This document shows positions 45,077 through 52,925 of a stretch of DNA of 64,000 bases, piece by piece (the first letter of the stretch is position 1; each line of letters opens with the position of its first letter). Position numbers and translations under genes: made by a program. The notes beneath the pieces are model-generated. The model was given only the letters and a program-made list of their open reading frames with translations, ran no database searches and was not told the DNA's origin. The DNA is from Nitrospinae bacterium CG11_big_fil_rev_8_21_14_0_20_45_15. GTDB lineage: Bacteria > Nitrospinota > Nitrospinia > Nitrospinales > VA-1. The stretch lies in contig PCWG01000015.1 in the NCBI GenBank assembly GCA_002787235.1, positions 152,393-216,392 on the forward strand, in the 5' to 3' direction.

Positions 45077-46783
45077 ATGACAAACGATTCCCTTAAATCA
45101 AAATTCGATTTTAGCAATTTAAAAGGCGATATATTTGGCGGGATAACAGCTGGAGTGGTTTCTTTGCCTTTGGCTCTGGCCTTTGGATTGCAATCGGGTC
45201 TCAGCCCCGTATCCGGTCTGTATTGTGCCATCTTCCTCGGTGCCATTGCGGTGATTTTTGGTGGCTGTTATACCCTCATCAGCACACCCACCGGGCCTAT
45301 GACGGTTGTCGCCGCCCTCACGATTTCTCAGGCAATCACCCTCATGGGAAGTCTGGAGCTGGCTCTCGGGACGATTCTGGCTATCTTTATGCTGGCGGGA
45401 GGTATTCAGATACTGTTTGGTTCTATTAAATTTGGCAATAATGTCAAGTTCATCCCCTACCCGGTCCTCTCTGGCTTCATGACAGGAATTGGAATCATTT
45501 TGATTTTATTCGAAATCTATCCTGTACTAGGATTGGTAAATCCCAAAACAATCAAAGCAGTGGTAATGGGATTGCCGGATAACATTGGGAATACAAACCT
45601 GCAAGCCCTGGGACTCGGCGTGTTTACACTTGCCGTTCTCTATCTGTTCCCCAAGGTAAGCAAAGACGTCCCCGCTACTCTGGTCGCTTTGCTCGTAGGG
45701 ACAGTTGCTTCAATCACAATGGGTTTGAACGTTCAACTCATAGGCGATGTCCCCCAGGGAATGCCCAGCCTGCAATTGCAATCTGTATTAGATGTAGATT
45801 TCACACACCCCTGGTTTATCATCAGTGCGGCATTGACACTTGGAGCTTTGGGATGTATCGACACCCTTTTGACTGCGGTCATTATCGATAAAATCACCGA
45901 AACAAAACACAACAGCAACCGGGAGCTCATTGGTCAGGGTATCGGTAATATGGTTTCTGGAATGTTCGGCGGTTTGCCCGGTGCGGGTACCACGATGTCC
46001 TCTGTTGTTAACGTGAAAGCCGGGGGGCGCACTCGATTGTCGGGTGTCATTTCCAGCTTATTCCTCCTCGCTGTATTGTTAGGCCTGGGTGCTTACGCTA
46101 AATATGTTCCGATCCCTGTTTTGGCAGGGATTCTGATCTCGGTGGGCTTTGACATCATCGACTACAGTGGCTTGCGTGAAGTAGTGAAAGTCGACCGAGC
46201 GGAAGCGGCTATCCTTATCATCGTATTGGCAATGACGGTATTTGTCGATCTGATTGCCGCTGTTGGTACGGGAATGACTTTGGCGGTATTCGTTTTCATG
46301 AAAAAGATGAGTGCCATTGGAGAATCGACCATCGACCTCTTTCCCATTCGTGAACTCAAGGTGAGAAAACCTTGCGACGTGCGGGACGAGTTTATCTTGC
46401 CGGCAGAATATCTTGACCAGATCTATGTCAAATCATTCTCTGGCCCTGTATTCTTTGGGTTCTCGCAGTATCTGATTGACAGTCTTAAAGAGTTGCCTCC
46501 AGTAAAGGCAGTTATTTTTGAAATGAACCGCGTTCCCTATCTGGATCAATCTGCGGCGCATGCCCTTCAACTAGTGTTCGAATATCTGCGTAAAAACAAT
46601 ATCGAAGTGTATCTGGCTCACCTGAACGAACCACCACTCAATATATTACGCGCCGTGGGGATTGTACCAGGAGTTGTTCCCGAAGATCACATTTACGACC
46701 ATATTTTCGACTGCCTCCAAAACCTGGAAGAAGACTTTGTCTTCAAAAAATCCAACAATGATTTGCACAATTCAATTGCATGA
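45077..46783 (+). CDS. SulP family anion transporter with STAS domain
   Basis: A 568-residue SLC26/SulP carrier. The membrane domain spans about 15-400 (GDIFGGITAGVVSLPLAL, LPGAGTTMSSVVNVKAGG, GVISSLFLL) and the C-terminal STAS domain about 440-555 (VKAVIFEMNRVPYLDQSAAHAL). SulP proteins carry sulfate, bicarbonate or other anions; the BicA type imports HCO3- with Na+. The adjacent NhaD could regenerate the Na+ gradient, so bicarbonate uptake is attractive for an autotroph, but sulfate transport cannot be excluded. The next gene, a GAF membrane protein, starts 41 bases later. Confidence 0.9.
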   Translation: MTNDSLKSKFDFSNLKGDIFGGITAGVVSLPLALAFGLQSGLSPVSGLYCAIFLGAIAVIFGGCYTLISTPTGPMTVVAALTISQAITLMGSLELALGTILAIFMLAGGIQILFGSIKFGNNVKFIPYPVLSGFMTGIGIILILFEIYPVLGLVNPKTIKAVVMGLPDNIGNTNLQALGLGVFTLAVLYLFPKVSKDVPATLVALLVGTVASITMGLNVQLIGDVPQGMPSLQLQSVLDVDFTHPWFIISAALTLGALGCIDTLLTAVIIDKITETKHNSNRELIGQGIGNMVSGMFGGLPGAGTTMSSVVNVKAGGRTRLSGVISSLFLLAVLLGLGAYAKYVPIPVLAGILISVGFDIIDYSGLREVVKVDRAEAAILIIVLAMTVFVDLIAAVGTGMTLAVFVFMKKMSAIGESTIDLFPIRELKVRKPCDVRDEFILPAEYLDQIYVKSFSGPVFFGFSQYLIDSLKELPPVKAVIFEMNRVPYLDQSAAHALQLVFEYLRKNNIEVYLAHLNEPPLNILRAVGIVPGVVPEDHIYDHIFDCLQNLEEDFVFKKSNNDLHNSIA

Positions 46784-46824
46784 CTAATTTTCTAACTCGA
46801 TTCACAAACCTATAGGCACCCGTT

Positions 46825-47844
46825 ATGAACAAACTTTTATTAGACTCATTTTCCTTTAAATCCAGTGTCAATTACATCATTGCGATGGTTGTTACCGCCA
46901 TGGTCATTTCCTTCATTGATAGCCAGTTGCCCCAAGGTGTCTCCGTGGGAGAGGCCTACGCAATTCTGGTATTGATAGGATTGATGTCCAAAGACAGTAA
47001 AATGATTATTGCGGGTGGACTCGCTGGAACTGTTTTAACTCTGGAAGGCTTTTATGTTTCAGATCACGAAGTTGCAATGTGGATTGTGTGGACCAACCGA
47101 TTGCTGGCCATTTTTCTCATCTGGGTGGTGGCCGCATTTTCACTGGCACAAGTCCAATATTTAAAGGAGCAGGAAGAATCAGAACGTATGAAGGAAGCCT
47201 ACAAGCTCTTATCACAAGAAACAAACTATTCAACCTTGCTCAAAGACATTGCTATCCTGTCCAATTCTTCTGACCCTGTTGAAGAAGCATTGAAACAGGC
47301 AATGCAAAAGATTTGCCAGTTTAAAGAATGGCCTGTCGCTCACATCTATATAAAGAAGGCCGATGAAGATTTGCTCCGATCCAGTAAAGTATGGATACTG
47401 GAAGACTGGGAAAAGTTTAAGGAATTTAAGGCCGAAACAGAAGCCACCGATTTCCGTCCCGGCGTTGGTTTACCGGGAAGGGTTCTGAGCAATCAAAAGG
47501 TATCTTCGATCAAGGATTTGAGCAAAGATTCCAACTTTCCTCGTGCAGAAATTGCTCTAAAAAATGGTTTGCGATCGGGATTTGCATTTCCAATTTTCAT
47601 CGGACGCCGGATCATTGCCGTCGTAGAGTTCTATAGCAAGGAACTTCTTGAAGAAGATGCAAAACTGATTGAGTTCACCGAAACCCTTGGCCTCCTTTTA
47701 GGACGTCCCTTTGAGCGTGACCATGCAGGACTGAGAAAAGAAGAATATGAAAATCACCTGAGACGACTTTATTCTCGAATGAAAGCCGTCCGAGAGGAAG
47801 AAGGCACAATCGAGAATTCAGATATTCACGATAATCTAAGGTAA
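46825..47844 (+). CDS. membrane GAF-domain protein, probable truncated sensor kinase
   Basis: A 339-residue protein with an N-terminal membrane domain (about 15-115, four short helices), a linker coiled coil and a GAF domain (about 130-295, KICQFKEWPVAHIY, RPGVGLPGRVLSNQKV, RSGFAFPIFIGRRIIAVVEF). The C-terminus LRRLYSRMKAVREEEG then ENSDIHDNLR closely resembles the coiled coil and H-box of HisKA_3 kinases, normally AREIHDxLGQ. The frame stops there and no kinase domain follows. It may be a decayed sensor kinase or a sensor that survives without its catalytic half. AGG lies eight bases before the ATG. Confidence 0.75.
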   Translation: MNKLLLDSFSFKSSVNYIIAMVVTAMVISFIDSQLPQGVSVGEAYAILVLIGLMSKDSKMIIAGGLAGTVLTLEGFYVSDHEVAMWIVWTNRLLAIFLIWVVAAFSLAQVQYLKEQEESERMKEAYKLLSQETNYSTLLKDIAILSNSSDPVEEALKQAMQKICQFKEWPVAHIYIKKADEDLLRSSKVWILEDWEKFKEFKAETEATDFRPGVGLPGRVLSNQKVSSIKDLSKDSNFPRAEIALKNGLRSGFAFPIFIGRRIIAVVEFYSKELLEEDAKLIEFTETLGLLLGRPFERDHAGLRKEEYENHLRRLYSRMKAVREEEGTIENSDIHDNLR

Positions 47845-48162
47845 AACAGATAAAGAAGTCCCCTCCGGCAGAGCTGAGTCTCCCAAGACTCACAACGATT
47901 CATTCGTTGTACGTCTTGGGAGAACGCTTGCACTGATCCCAAAAAATTTTAACAACGCCTTCCTGCCAATCAACACACCTTCACAATAAAATTTTACTCT
48001 CTTACTCCCACCCCTCTTCCCCAAAGCACTTAGAACTGATAAGATCAGATGAAAACAATCAAAAACTATCTCATGAGTTTTAGAATTCACTATCCCTATC
48101 CATTCATGTCACGCCACTTTCTCCAAACCCGTGGTGGTGTCTGTAAATAATTAAAGGAACTG
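47845..48162. other. 318-base intergenic region with a strong hairpin
   Basis: It separates the truncated GAF protein from the molybdoenzyme. Apart from the inverted repeat at 47879-47923 there is no gene-like content. If the kinase H-box continued in another frame (one base removed near 47840) it would give HDNLGK, but the following codons do not resemble a HisKA_3 kinase. The promoter of the molybdoenzyme presumably lies near its start. Confidence 0.5.
47879..47923. repeat. long imperfect inverted repeat (11 bp + 6 bp arms)
   Basis: Outer arms TCTCCCAAGAC and GTCTTGGGAGA pair perfectly over 11 bp, inner arms CAACGA and TCGTTG over six, separated by a 3-by-3 internal mismatch, with loop TTCAT. 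No T-run follows on either strand, so it is not a standard intrinsic terminator. It lies 34 bases after the stop of the truncated sensor gene. Confidence 0.6.
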
Positions 48163-48852
48163 ATGATGCAATACGATCCCAACTCAAAACGAATCAAAGG
48201 GCGGGAAGCTCTGGCAAAATACAGGAAAGCCATTCAGGAAAAACAAAAATGGGAAGGTGAATACCCCATGGGTGAAGGCGAACTGAACCGGGATGGCAAC
48301 CCCAAAACACCTCCCGGTCAAAGGCTGGTGACCAACTGGCCTGTACTCGACCTCGGTGTACTCCCTGAAATGCCTATGGAACACTGGAGCCTGACCGTCA
48401 CCGGGCTGGTCAAACATGAAAAAACATACACATGGGAAGATTTCATGGCACTGCCCCAAACGGAAGATACTTCCGACTTCCATTGCGTCACCTCCTGGAG
48501 CCGACTTGATAACCATTGGAAAGGCGTCAAGTTTGCGGAGATAGCAAAACAATCAGAAGTTTTGCCCAATGCAAAATACGTTTTTTTCAAAGCGTATGAC
48601 GGTTACTCAACCAACCTGCCATTGGAAGAAGCCATGAAAGACGATGTCATGCTCGTCCACGAATGGGAAGGGAAACCCCTGAGCAAAGAACATGGCGCAC
48701 CTCTGAGGATGATAACCCCTCAACTTTATGCGTGGAAAGGTGCCAAGTGGATAGGAGAAATTATTTTTCGTGAAAAAGACGAATTGGGATTCTGGGAGCT
48801 TCGAGGTTATTCCAACACCGCAGAACCCTGGCTGAACGATCGATATTCTTAA
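48163..48852 (+). CDS. sulfite oxidase-like molybdopterin oxidoreductase
   Basis: A 229-residue protein with one oxidoreductase-molybdopterin domain. The Mo-coordinating Cys is in SDFHCVTSWSRLD (about residue 108), with PLRMITPQLYAWKGAKWI and DELGFWELRGYSNTAEPW later in the domain. There is no signal peptide or dimerisation domain, so it resembles short cytosolic YuiH-type sulfite-oxidase-fold enzymes rather than MsrP. The electron donor or acceptor and substrate are not known. AAAGGA precedes two adjacent ATGs (48163 and 48166); the second is slightly better spaced. It converges with the FMN-binding gene. Confidence 0.85.
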   Translation: MMQYDPNSKRIKGREALAKYRKAIQEKQKWEGEYPMGEGELNRDGNPKTPPGQRLVTNWPVLDLGVLPEMPMEHWSLTVTGLVKHEKTYTWEDFMALPQTEDTSDFHCVTSWSRLDNHWKGVKFAEIAKQSEVLPNAKYVFFKAYDGYSTNLPLEEAMKDDVMLVHEWEGKPLSKEHGAPLRMITPQLYAWKGAKWIGEIIFREKDELGFWELRGYSNTAEPWLNDRYS

Positions 48853-48895
48853 AGAAAGAAACCACCGTTGAAGAACGATAAGTTGTTGTCCAAGA

Positions 48896-49498
48896 CTATT
48901 TCTTCTTATCGAGATAGATCACTTTATAAGCGGCGGCCGCTTTGGAAACGCCTCGGGTAATGGCTCGAACGGAAAGAGTGGCACCAGTGATGGAATTGAT
49001 TTCTCTATAATCGGACTGTGCATTTCTGCCAAAAAATTGTTTGAGAAAGGATTCGTACTTCACTTCCCAGCCTCGGGGTTCACGATAAACCATGATCTCT
49101 ACATCCCGCACCGTACCGTCCACATTCAATATCGTAATGAAGGTGATGGGAAAAGACTTGCCGATCATGTGATCTATCAGCGCATAGCCCAAAACCTGAC
49201 TCCCCTTCTTGCCCACATAAAAATTGAACCTTCGGTCTTCAATCGTTTGTTGACAAATTTCCCCGATGGCAAGTCTTTGCTCATCTGTCACCCAGGTTTT
49301 TTCCCGTTTTACTTGATCCGATCCAGGAAAAGCGATTTCAAAAGCCTGCTCATTTGTGAGGAGAACCTGTAAATCGAAATTTTCACTTTCTTCACCAGGA
49401 ACAACCTGAGCGAAGGCGGTATTTAAGACACAAATGGTCAAAAAAACTGTGAGGAATGACGCGATAGATAAGAGTTGGTACTTTCGAATAGAAATCAT
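48896..49498 (-). CDS. exported FMN-binding domain protein (NqrC/RnfG-like fold)
   Basis: A 200-residue protein with an N-terminal signal or anchor (LLSIASFLTVFLTICVLNTAFA) and an FMN_bind domain. The site INSITGATLSVRAIT carries the SGAT-type Thr that in NqrC/RnfG receives FMN covalently by ApbE. No other nqr or rnf subunit is nearby. It begins at the ATG at 49498; a longer frame upstream lacks a start of sense. A porin ending in a terminator lies upstream, so it has its own promoter, and TATAAT sits just before the ATG. Likely periplasmic electron carrier; partner unknown. Confidence 0.82.
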   Translation of the reverse strand: MISIRKYQLLSIASFLTVFLTICVLNTAFAQVVPGEESENFDLQVLLTNEQAFEIAFPGSDQVKREKTWVTDEQRLAIGEICQQTIEDRRFNFYVGKKGSQVLGYALIDHMIGKSFPITFITILNVDGTVRDVEIMVYREPRGWEVKYESFLKQFFGRNAQSDYREINSITGATLSVRAITRGVSKAAAAYKVIYLDKKK

Positions 49499-49520
49499 TG
49501 TCTTATTATAACCGAATACT

Positions 49521-49586
49521 GTGAAAAAAATAAAAAAATCCTGGTTACCGGACTCTTGGAGGAGTGCGATCCGGCAACCAGGATTT
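49521..49586 (-). terminator. rho-independent terminator of the porin gene
   Basis: On the minus strand a 17-bp stem (positions 49570-49586 with 49536-49552, one A-C mismatch, 17-base loop) is followed by TTTTTTTATTTTTTT. It begins 30 bases after the porin stop and separates it from the FMN-binding protein gene. Confidence 0.9.
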
Positions 49587-49615
49587 GAGTTCTCTCGCAA
49601 AGGAGAGTTTCCGCA

Positions 49616-50881
49616 TCAATACATATAAGCAACGCCAAGATTGAATTTTTCAGTGGTTCCCGCAGTTTGCTCGAAATTCAGGACCGAAAAATCAGCTTTC
49701 AAGGCAACGTTAGCAACCGGTAGATAAGACATTCCGACCGTAACAACATCAAAATTCACCGATGTACCGGTAACTGTCTTAGGAGCGGTTCCCGAAGGCA
49801 TTCTGTCCTGGGGACGAATTTTTTCGTACAAAACAAAGGGAATCAAATCCTGCGTCGTGCTTTTGCCCATCAACTGAAACAAATGGACGCCGGCCTGGAA
49901 ATTCCAGCCAAAAATATTGTCAGCAATATCATTTGTACAACCCGCATTGGTTGCACAAAAAGTATTCATAGCCGCGGCATCCTGAATATCAATATTTGCA
50001 ATCGCGGCATTCATATCAAACCAGCCATTGCGATATTTCATATCCGCTTCAAGAATAGTGGTATTGCCGTCTTCATTGATGAGACCCTGGGTGGTATTCC
50101 CATTGTAAAACGAAAATCCAAGCTGAAGACCTGGATACAACTTACTGAACTCTGCACGCCCAACCACAGCAAAATCGGCCGCAACAGCAGTATTGAGTGA
50201 AACACGGCCTTTACGGATACCATCGGTGCCTCTAAAAAATCCGGTTCGACCACCGTTTCCAATGCCGTCGCCAGCATCACCACTACCTGGCAACGATTGC
50301 AGAGAATTCACCACAAAAACGCGATAATTAATACCTTCCGTAGGGGTTCCGAACAATCCAATACCGCCCGCATTCCAACTGGAGGGAATGATCTTCGTTT
50401 GAAACTCTGGACGTTCAACAGACCAGAACAAGATCGGCTCATGATATTCGTTGAGGTTACCCACGGGCAGAGGCATAACTCCCGCACGCACATTCGCAGA
50501 ATCATTCAACAAAATATCGAGATAACCAAATTCAAAATCTATTTCCTGTGCACCGTGTTCAAAATCTACTTCCGCGTTGAGATGAATCCAGCTAGCCAAC
50601 TCGGAATGCACACCAATAACGTAGCGATGGTTATCGATTCGAGTCGGCCCATCCGACTGTCCATTGATATGCATTTCACCATAACCAAAAACAGATGTAC
50701 GACTTTGCACGTCGACACGACCGATACGACGACTCATCTTATCAACCTTCATACTATCCAACTCATCGGCAAGCGAATCAATGCGTCGCTCAAGTTCCTT
50801 AGAATCAGCAGACCATGCAGGACTGGCAAGCCCAAGAGACACCAGTAAAACCAGTAGCCCCCTAAAAACAATTTTTTTCAT
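49616..50881 (-). CDS. Fur-regulated outer-membrane porin
   Basis: A 421-residue outer-membrane protein. It has a signal peptide (KKIVFRGLLVLLVSLGLASPAWSA), a short coiled coil (ELERRIDSLADELDSMKVDK) and a beta-barrel of alternating strands ending in an aromatic residue (NLGVAYMY), as needed for BAM insertion. The barrel includes GEMHINGQSDG and MPLPVGNLNEYHEP. A near-perfect Fur box lies about 77 bases upstream, so it is probably induced by iron limitation and may pass an iron chelate, resembling LbtU-type siderophore porins. There is no TonB box or plug. Start chosen at 50881 with AAGGAGGG just upstream. Confidence 0.82.
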   Translation of the reverse strand: MKKIVFRGLLVLLVSLGLASPAWSADSKELERRIDSLADELDSMKVDKMSRRIGRVDVQSRTSVFGYGEMHINGQSDGPTRIDNHRYVIGVHSELASWIHLNAEVDFEHGAQEIDFEFGYLDILLNDSANVRAGVMPLPVGNLNEYHEPILFWSVERPEFQTKIIPSSWNAGGIGLFGTPTEGINYRVFVVNSLQSLPGSGDAGDGIGNGGRTGFFRGTDGIRKGRVSLNTAVAADFAVVGRAEFSKLYPGLQLGFSFYNGNTTQGLINEDGNTTILEADMKYRNGWFDMNAAIANIDIQDAAAMNTFCATNAGCTNDIADNIFGWNFQAGVHLFQLMGKSTTQDLIPFVLYEKIRPQDRMPSGTAPKTVTGTSVNFDVVTVGMSYLPVANVALKADFSVLNFEQTAGTTEKFNLGVAYMY

Positions 50882-51191
50882 CTTCCCTCCTTCAAAGGAT
50901 AAATAATACATATACCTGACTTAAAAATAGAATAATGAATTAGCAAAATTTTTTAATAATGATAATGGTTATCATTTATATTAAAAGAAAATGATTGTCA
51001 AGGGGAGATATGAAAAAACTCACAAATACCTCTACAATCAATCATCATGCTAAAATCAATTACTCACAATGCACAAACTAAAATAACGAACAAAGAAATG
51101 GGCAATAAATAAAACAAAAACTATCTAAGGTACCCTTAAAGCAAATCCACAGAGCAAGAACTAAATGTATAAAAACTGTATCTGAATCAAT
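50882..51191. other. 310-base porin promoter region
   Basis: It carries the Fur box at 50958-50976 and otherwise AT-rich sequence without a gene. The porin promoter must overlap or flank the Fur box. I see no terminator for the DUF2325 gene, which runs toward it on the minus strand, so read-through into the porin is possible. Confidence 0.55.
50958..50976. promoter_or_regulatory. Fur box upstream of the porin
   Basis: AATGATAATGGTTATCATT is symmetric around T-G-G and fits the 7-1-7 Fur consensus (TGATAAT-N-ATTATCA) with one mismatch. It is 77 bases upstream of the porin ATG, in the correct place to overlap its promoter. The Fur gene itself lies about 1.4 kb away. Confidence 0.82.
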
Positions 51192-51473
51192 CTATTTAAT
51201 AAATTCGTGTAATTGCCTGGAAAAAGAAGACATTCCACTGGAATGGGACCGTTCGACAGGAATACAATGCTGTTTGGCCGCCTTCAAAGCTTCCCCTACC
51301 ATGCGATGCCCAACAGTTCCCGTAAGGATGACAATCCCATTGACCTGACTCAGCCTCTGAGCCATATTAGGGATCCCCTGACTGAATACCCTGATATCCA
51401 TTCCCAATTCTTTACCCTTCTCCTCATAACTTCTTTTCAATCGATCCAAACCGCCAAGCACCGCAATGGTCAT
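51192..51473 (-). CDS. DUF2325 small protein
   Basis: A 93-residue cytosolic protein of DUF2325: TIAVLGGLDRLKRSYEEK, a Rossmann-like beta-alpha start, then VNGIVILTGTVGHRMVGEALKAAKQHCIPVERSHSSGM. Function is unknown; the family often accompanies redox or iron-sulfur proteins. AAAGG sits seven bases before the ATG. It is downstream of the ferredoxin gene on the same strand with a stable hairpin between them, and upstream of the Fur-controlled porin. Confidence 0.8.
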   Translation of the reverse strand: MTIAVLGGLDRLKRSYEEKGKELGMDIRVFSQGIPNMAQRLSQVNGIVILTGTVGHRMVGEALKAAKQHCIPVERSHSSGMSSFSRQLHEFIK

Positions 51474-51564
51474 TAATAAACCTTTCCCGTTGACGGCTCA
51501 AAAACCTTTTGCTAAGATTATTCTGTCTTTTAAAATAGGTCTCAAGCCTTGTTAAGAAGATGTG

Positions 51565-51595
51565 GCAGTCGAGAGGGCCCACCCCTTTCGACTGC
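51565..51595. repeat. 13-bp stem hairpin between ferredoxin and DUF2325 genes
   Basis: GCAGTCGAGAGGG pairs with CCCTTTCGACTGC (13 bp, one G-T pair) around a 5-base loop. It lies about 60 bases after the ferredoxin stop and about 92 before the DUF2325 start on the minus strand. No T-run follows in that direction, so it may stabilise or process the ferredoxin mRNA rather than terminate. Confidence 0.6.
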
Positions 51596-51657
51596 TTTCA
51601 AACAGCTATATTCTTTGAGAAAGCTTCTCATTCTCATTTGTAAGGTCAAAAAAAATA

Positions 51658-51936
51658 TCACGAACAAACCTTCTCTTCTTGAATCAGACTTTCGGGAACC
51701 AAAACGTTTATAGCAGAAGTCAGTTTTCTAAACTTCAAAATACTCTTACATGCTTTTGATTTTACCGAGATACCACCCCCACATTTATTCATACAAGAAA
51801 CGGGTTTGACCATTTTGGCACCCTTTCCAAATTCTCCTTCAATCCGGGTCAATTCATGGATCAACTCCTGAGAAGCCCAAGCCTTGCACCCAGGTCCGTT
51901 ACAAACTTTCACCGCCCCACACAATTGATTAGCCAT
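51658..51936 (-). CDS. thioredoxin-like 2Fe-2S ferredoxin
   Basis: A 92-residue protein with the 2Fe-2S thioredoxin-fold ferredoxin pattern: VCNGPGCKAWAS (two Cys, five apart) and PVSCMNKCGGGISVK (two Cys, four apart), as in NuoE-related small ferredoxins. Role: single-electron transfer. The ATG has GAGG about eight bases upstream. A near-perfect Fur box starts 22 bases beyond the start codon, so it is likely iron-controlled. It is followed on the minus strand by DUF2325 and the porin. Confidence 0.85.
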   Translation of the reverse strand: MANQLCGAVKVCNGPGCKAWASQELIHELTRIEGEFGKGAKMVKPVSCMNKCGGGISVKSKACKSILKFRKLTSAINVLVPESLIQEEKVCS

Positions 51937-52343
51937 TACCCAAACCTCAAATAAGTTAATTGATAACGATTATCAATTTAATATATTCCGACCCGTAGGT
52001 CAAGAACTTTTTTCAAAAATAATTGATTTTCTTTAGCATTCTTAAAATATGATTTGGTTTCGGAACCTTCTGACAGTCCAACCCCACCTTTCAACCAACT
52101 CCCCAGTTCTGCATAAAACCACATAAACTATTTAAACTAAAGATTTATTTTAATTAACTATTTGTTTTTTTAAGCACCTTGCAAGATTATATGACCATCA
52201 AACAACCTGCCTGAAACATTTTTATTTATTTTGATTTTATTTTTTTCTTTTTATCGCTTCTTTCCTGCATCTATTCCCTTGCAAAGTGGAGCCATCAAAT
52301 TTACAATTTAATTTTGAAAACAGTTATCATAATTAAAAAACAA
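51937..52343. other. 407-base divergent region between ferredoxin and fur
   Basis: It holds the Fur box at 51958-51978 next to the ferredoxin start; the rest is AT-rich without gene or hairpin. The fur promoter should lie nearer 52200-52340. Whether the Fur box also serves fur autoregulation at that distance is uncertain. Confidence 0.55.
51958..51978. promoter_or_regulatory. Fur box at the ferredoxin gene
   Basis: The 21-base AATTGATAACGATTATCAATT is a near-perfect palindrome matching the 7-1-7 Fur motif (TGATAAC-G-ATTATCA). It lies 22 bases upstream of the ferredoxin ATG and about 365 from the fur start. Confidence 0.88.
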
Positions 52344-52796
52344 ATGCCTGTCATCGACATTTTCAAGGATTTTATTAGGGAAAAGAGATTGCGCTGGACA
52401 CCTCAACGCGAAATCATTATGGATGTTTTTTCTAATTCAGAAAAACATTTAACAGTGGAGGAAATTTTCAAAATAACGACTCAGCAAAATTCTTCCATTG
52501 GTATCGCTACTGTTTACAGAACAATGGCTTTATTATGTGAAGCGGGGTTAGCGCGAGAGGGAACCGACTTGTGCGGAAAAATTACTTTTGAACCTCTCTA
52601 TCAACGGAAACAGCACGACCATTTGATTTGCACGCAATGCGGTATTATTCTGGAGTTCGAACATCCCCTCATTGATAAGTACAGGAAGGATATATGCCTT
52701 CAACATAATTTCATTCTACAATCTCATCGTATGGACTTGTACGGCACTTGTAAAGATTGTACGCCCTCTATCATCCCCCCTCTCCCTTCTTCTTGA
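52344..52796 (+). CDS. fur: Fur family iron-responsive transcription regulator
   Basis: A 150-residue Fur protein. The winged-helix domain (about 1-80) has RLRWTPQREIIMDVF and SIGIATVYRTMALLCEAGL; the dimerisation domain has the metal-site motif HDHLICTQCG (about 92-101) and a second Cys pair near the C-terminus (CKDC), the structural zinc site. It could be Fur or PerR; a Fur role is favoured by the two Fur boxes nearby. The ATG at 52344 fits the family N-terminus; a TTG ten codons earlier adds an unlikely tail. No ribosome site is clear at either. Confidence 0.9.
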   Translation: MPVIDIFKDFIREKRLRWTPQREIIMDVFSNSEKHLTVEEIFKITTQQNSSIGIATVYRTMALLCEAGLAREGTDLCGKITFEPLYQRKQHDHLICTQCGIILEFEHPLIDKYRKDICLQHNFILQSHRMDLYGTCKDCTPSIIPPLPSS

Positions 52797-52925
52797 TCTT
52801 TGCAAGTACTGGATCGAAACCCGGTTTTATATTAAAATCGGAATCTATGGTTTTTCCCAAGTAAATTAGCAATCTTCACGTTCAACTGAGTTTGTTCGTA
52901 GCGACTTCACCCATTGAAAGAAAAA

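Noticed and set aside
47821..47900. Frameshift as a simple explanation for the short GAF/sensor gene
   Set aside because: Restoring the H-box frame does not reveal a kinase domain downstream, so a single-base sequencing error cannot explain the loss.
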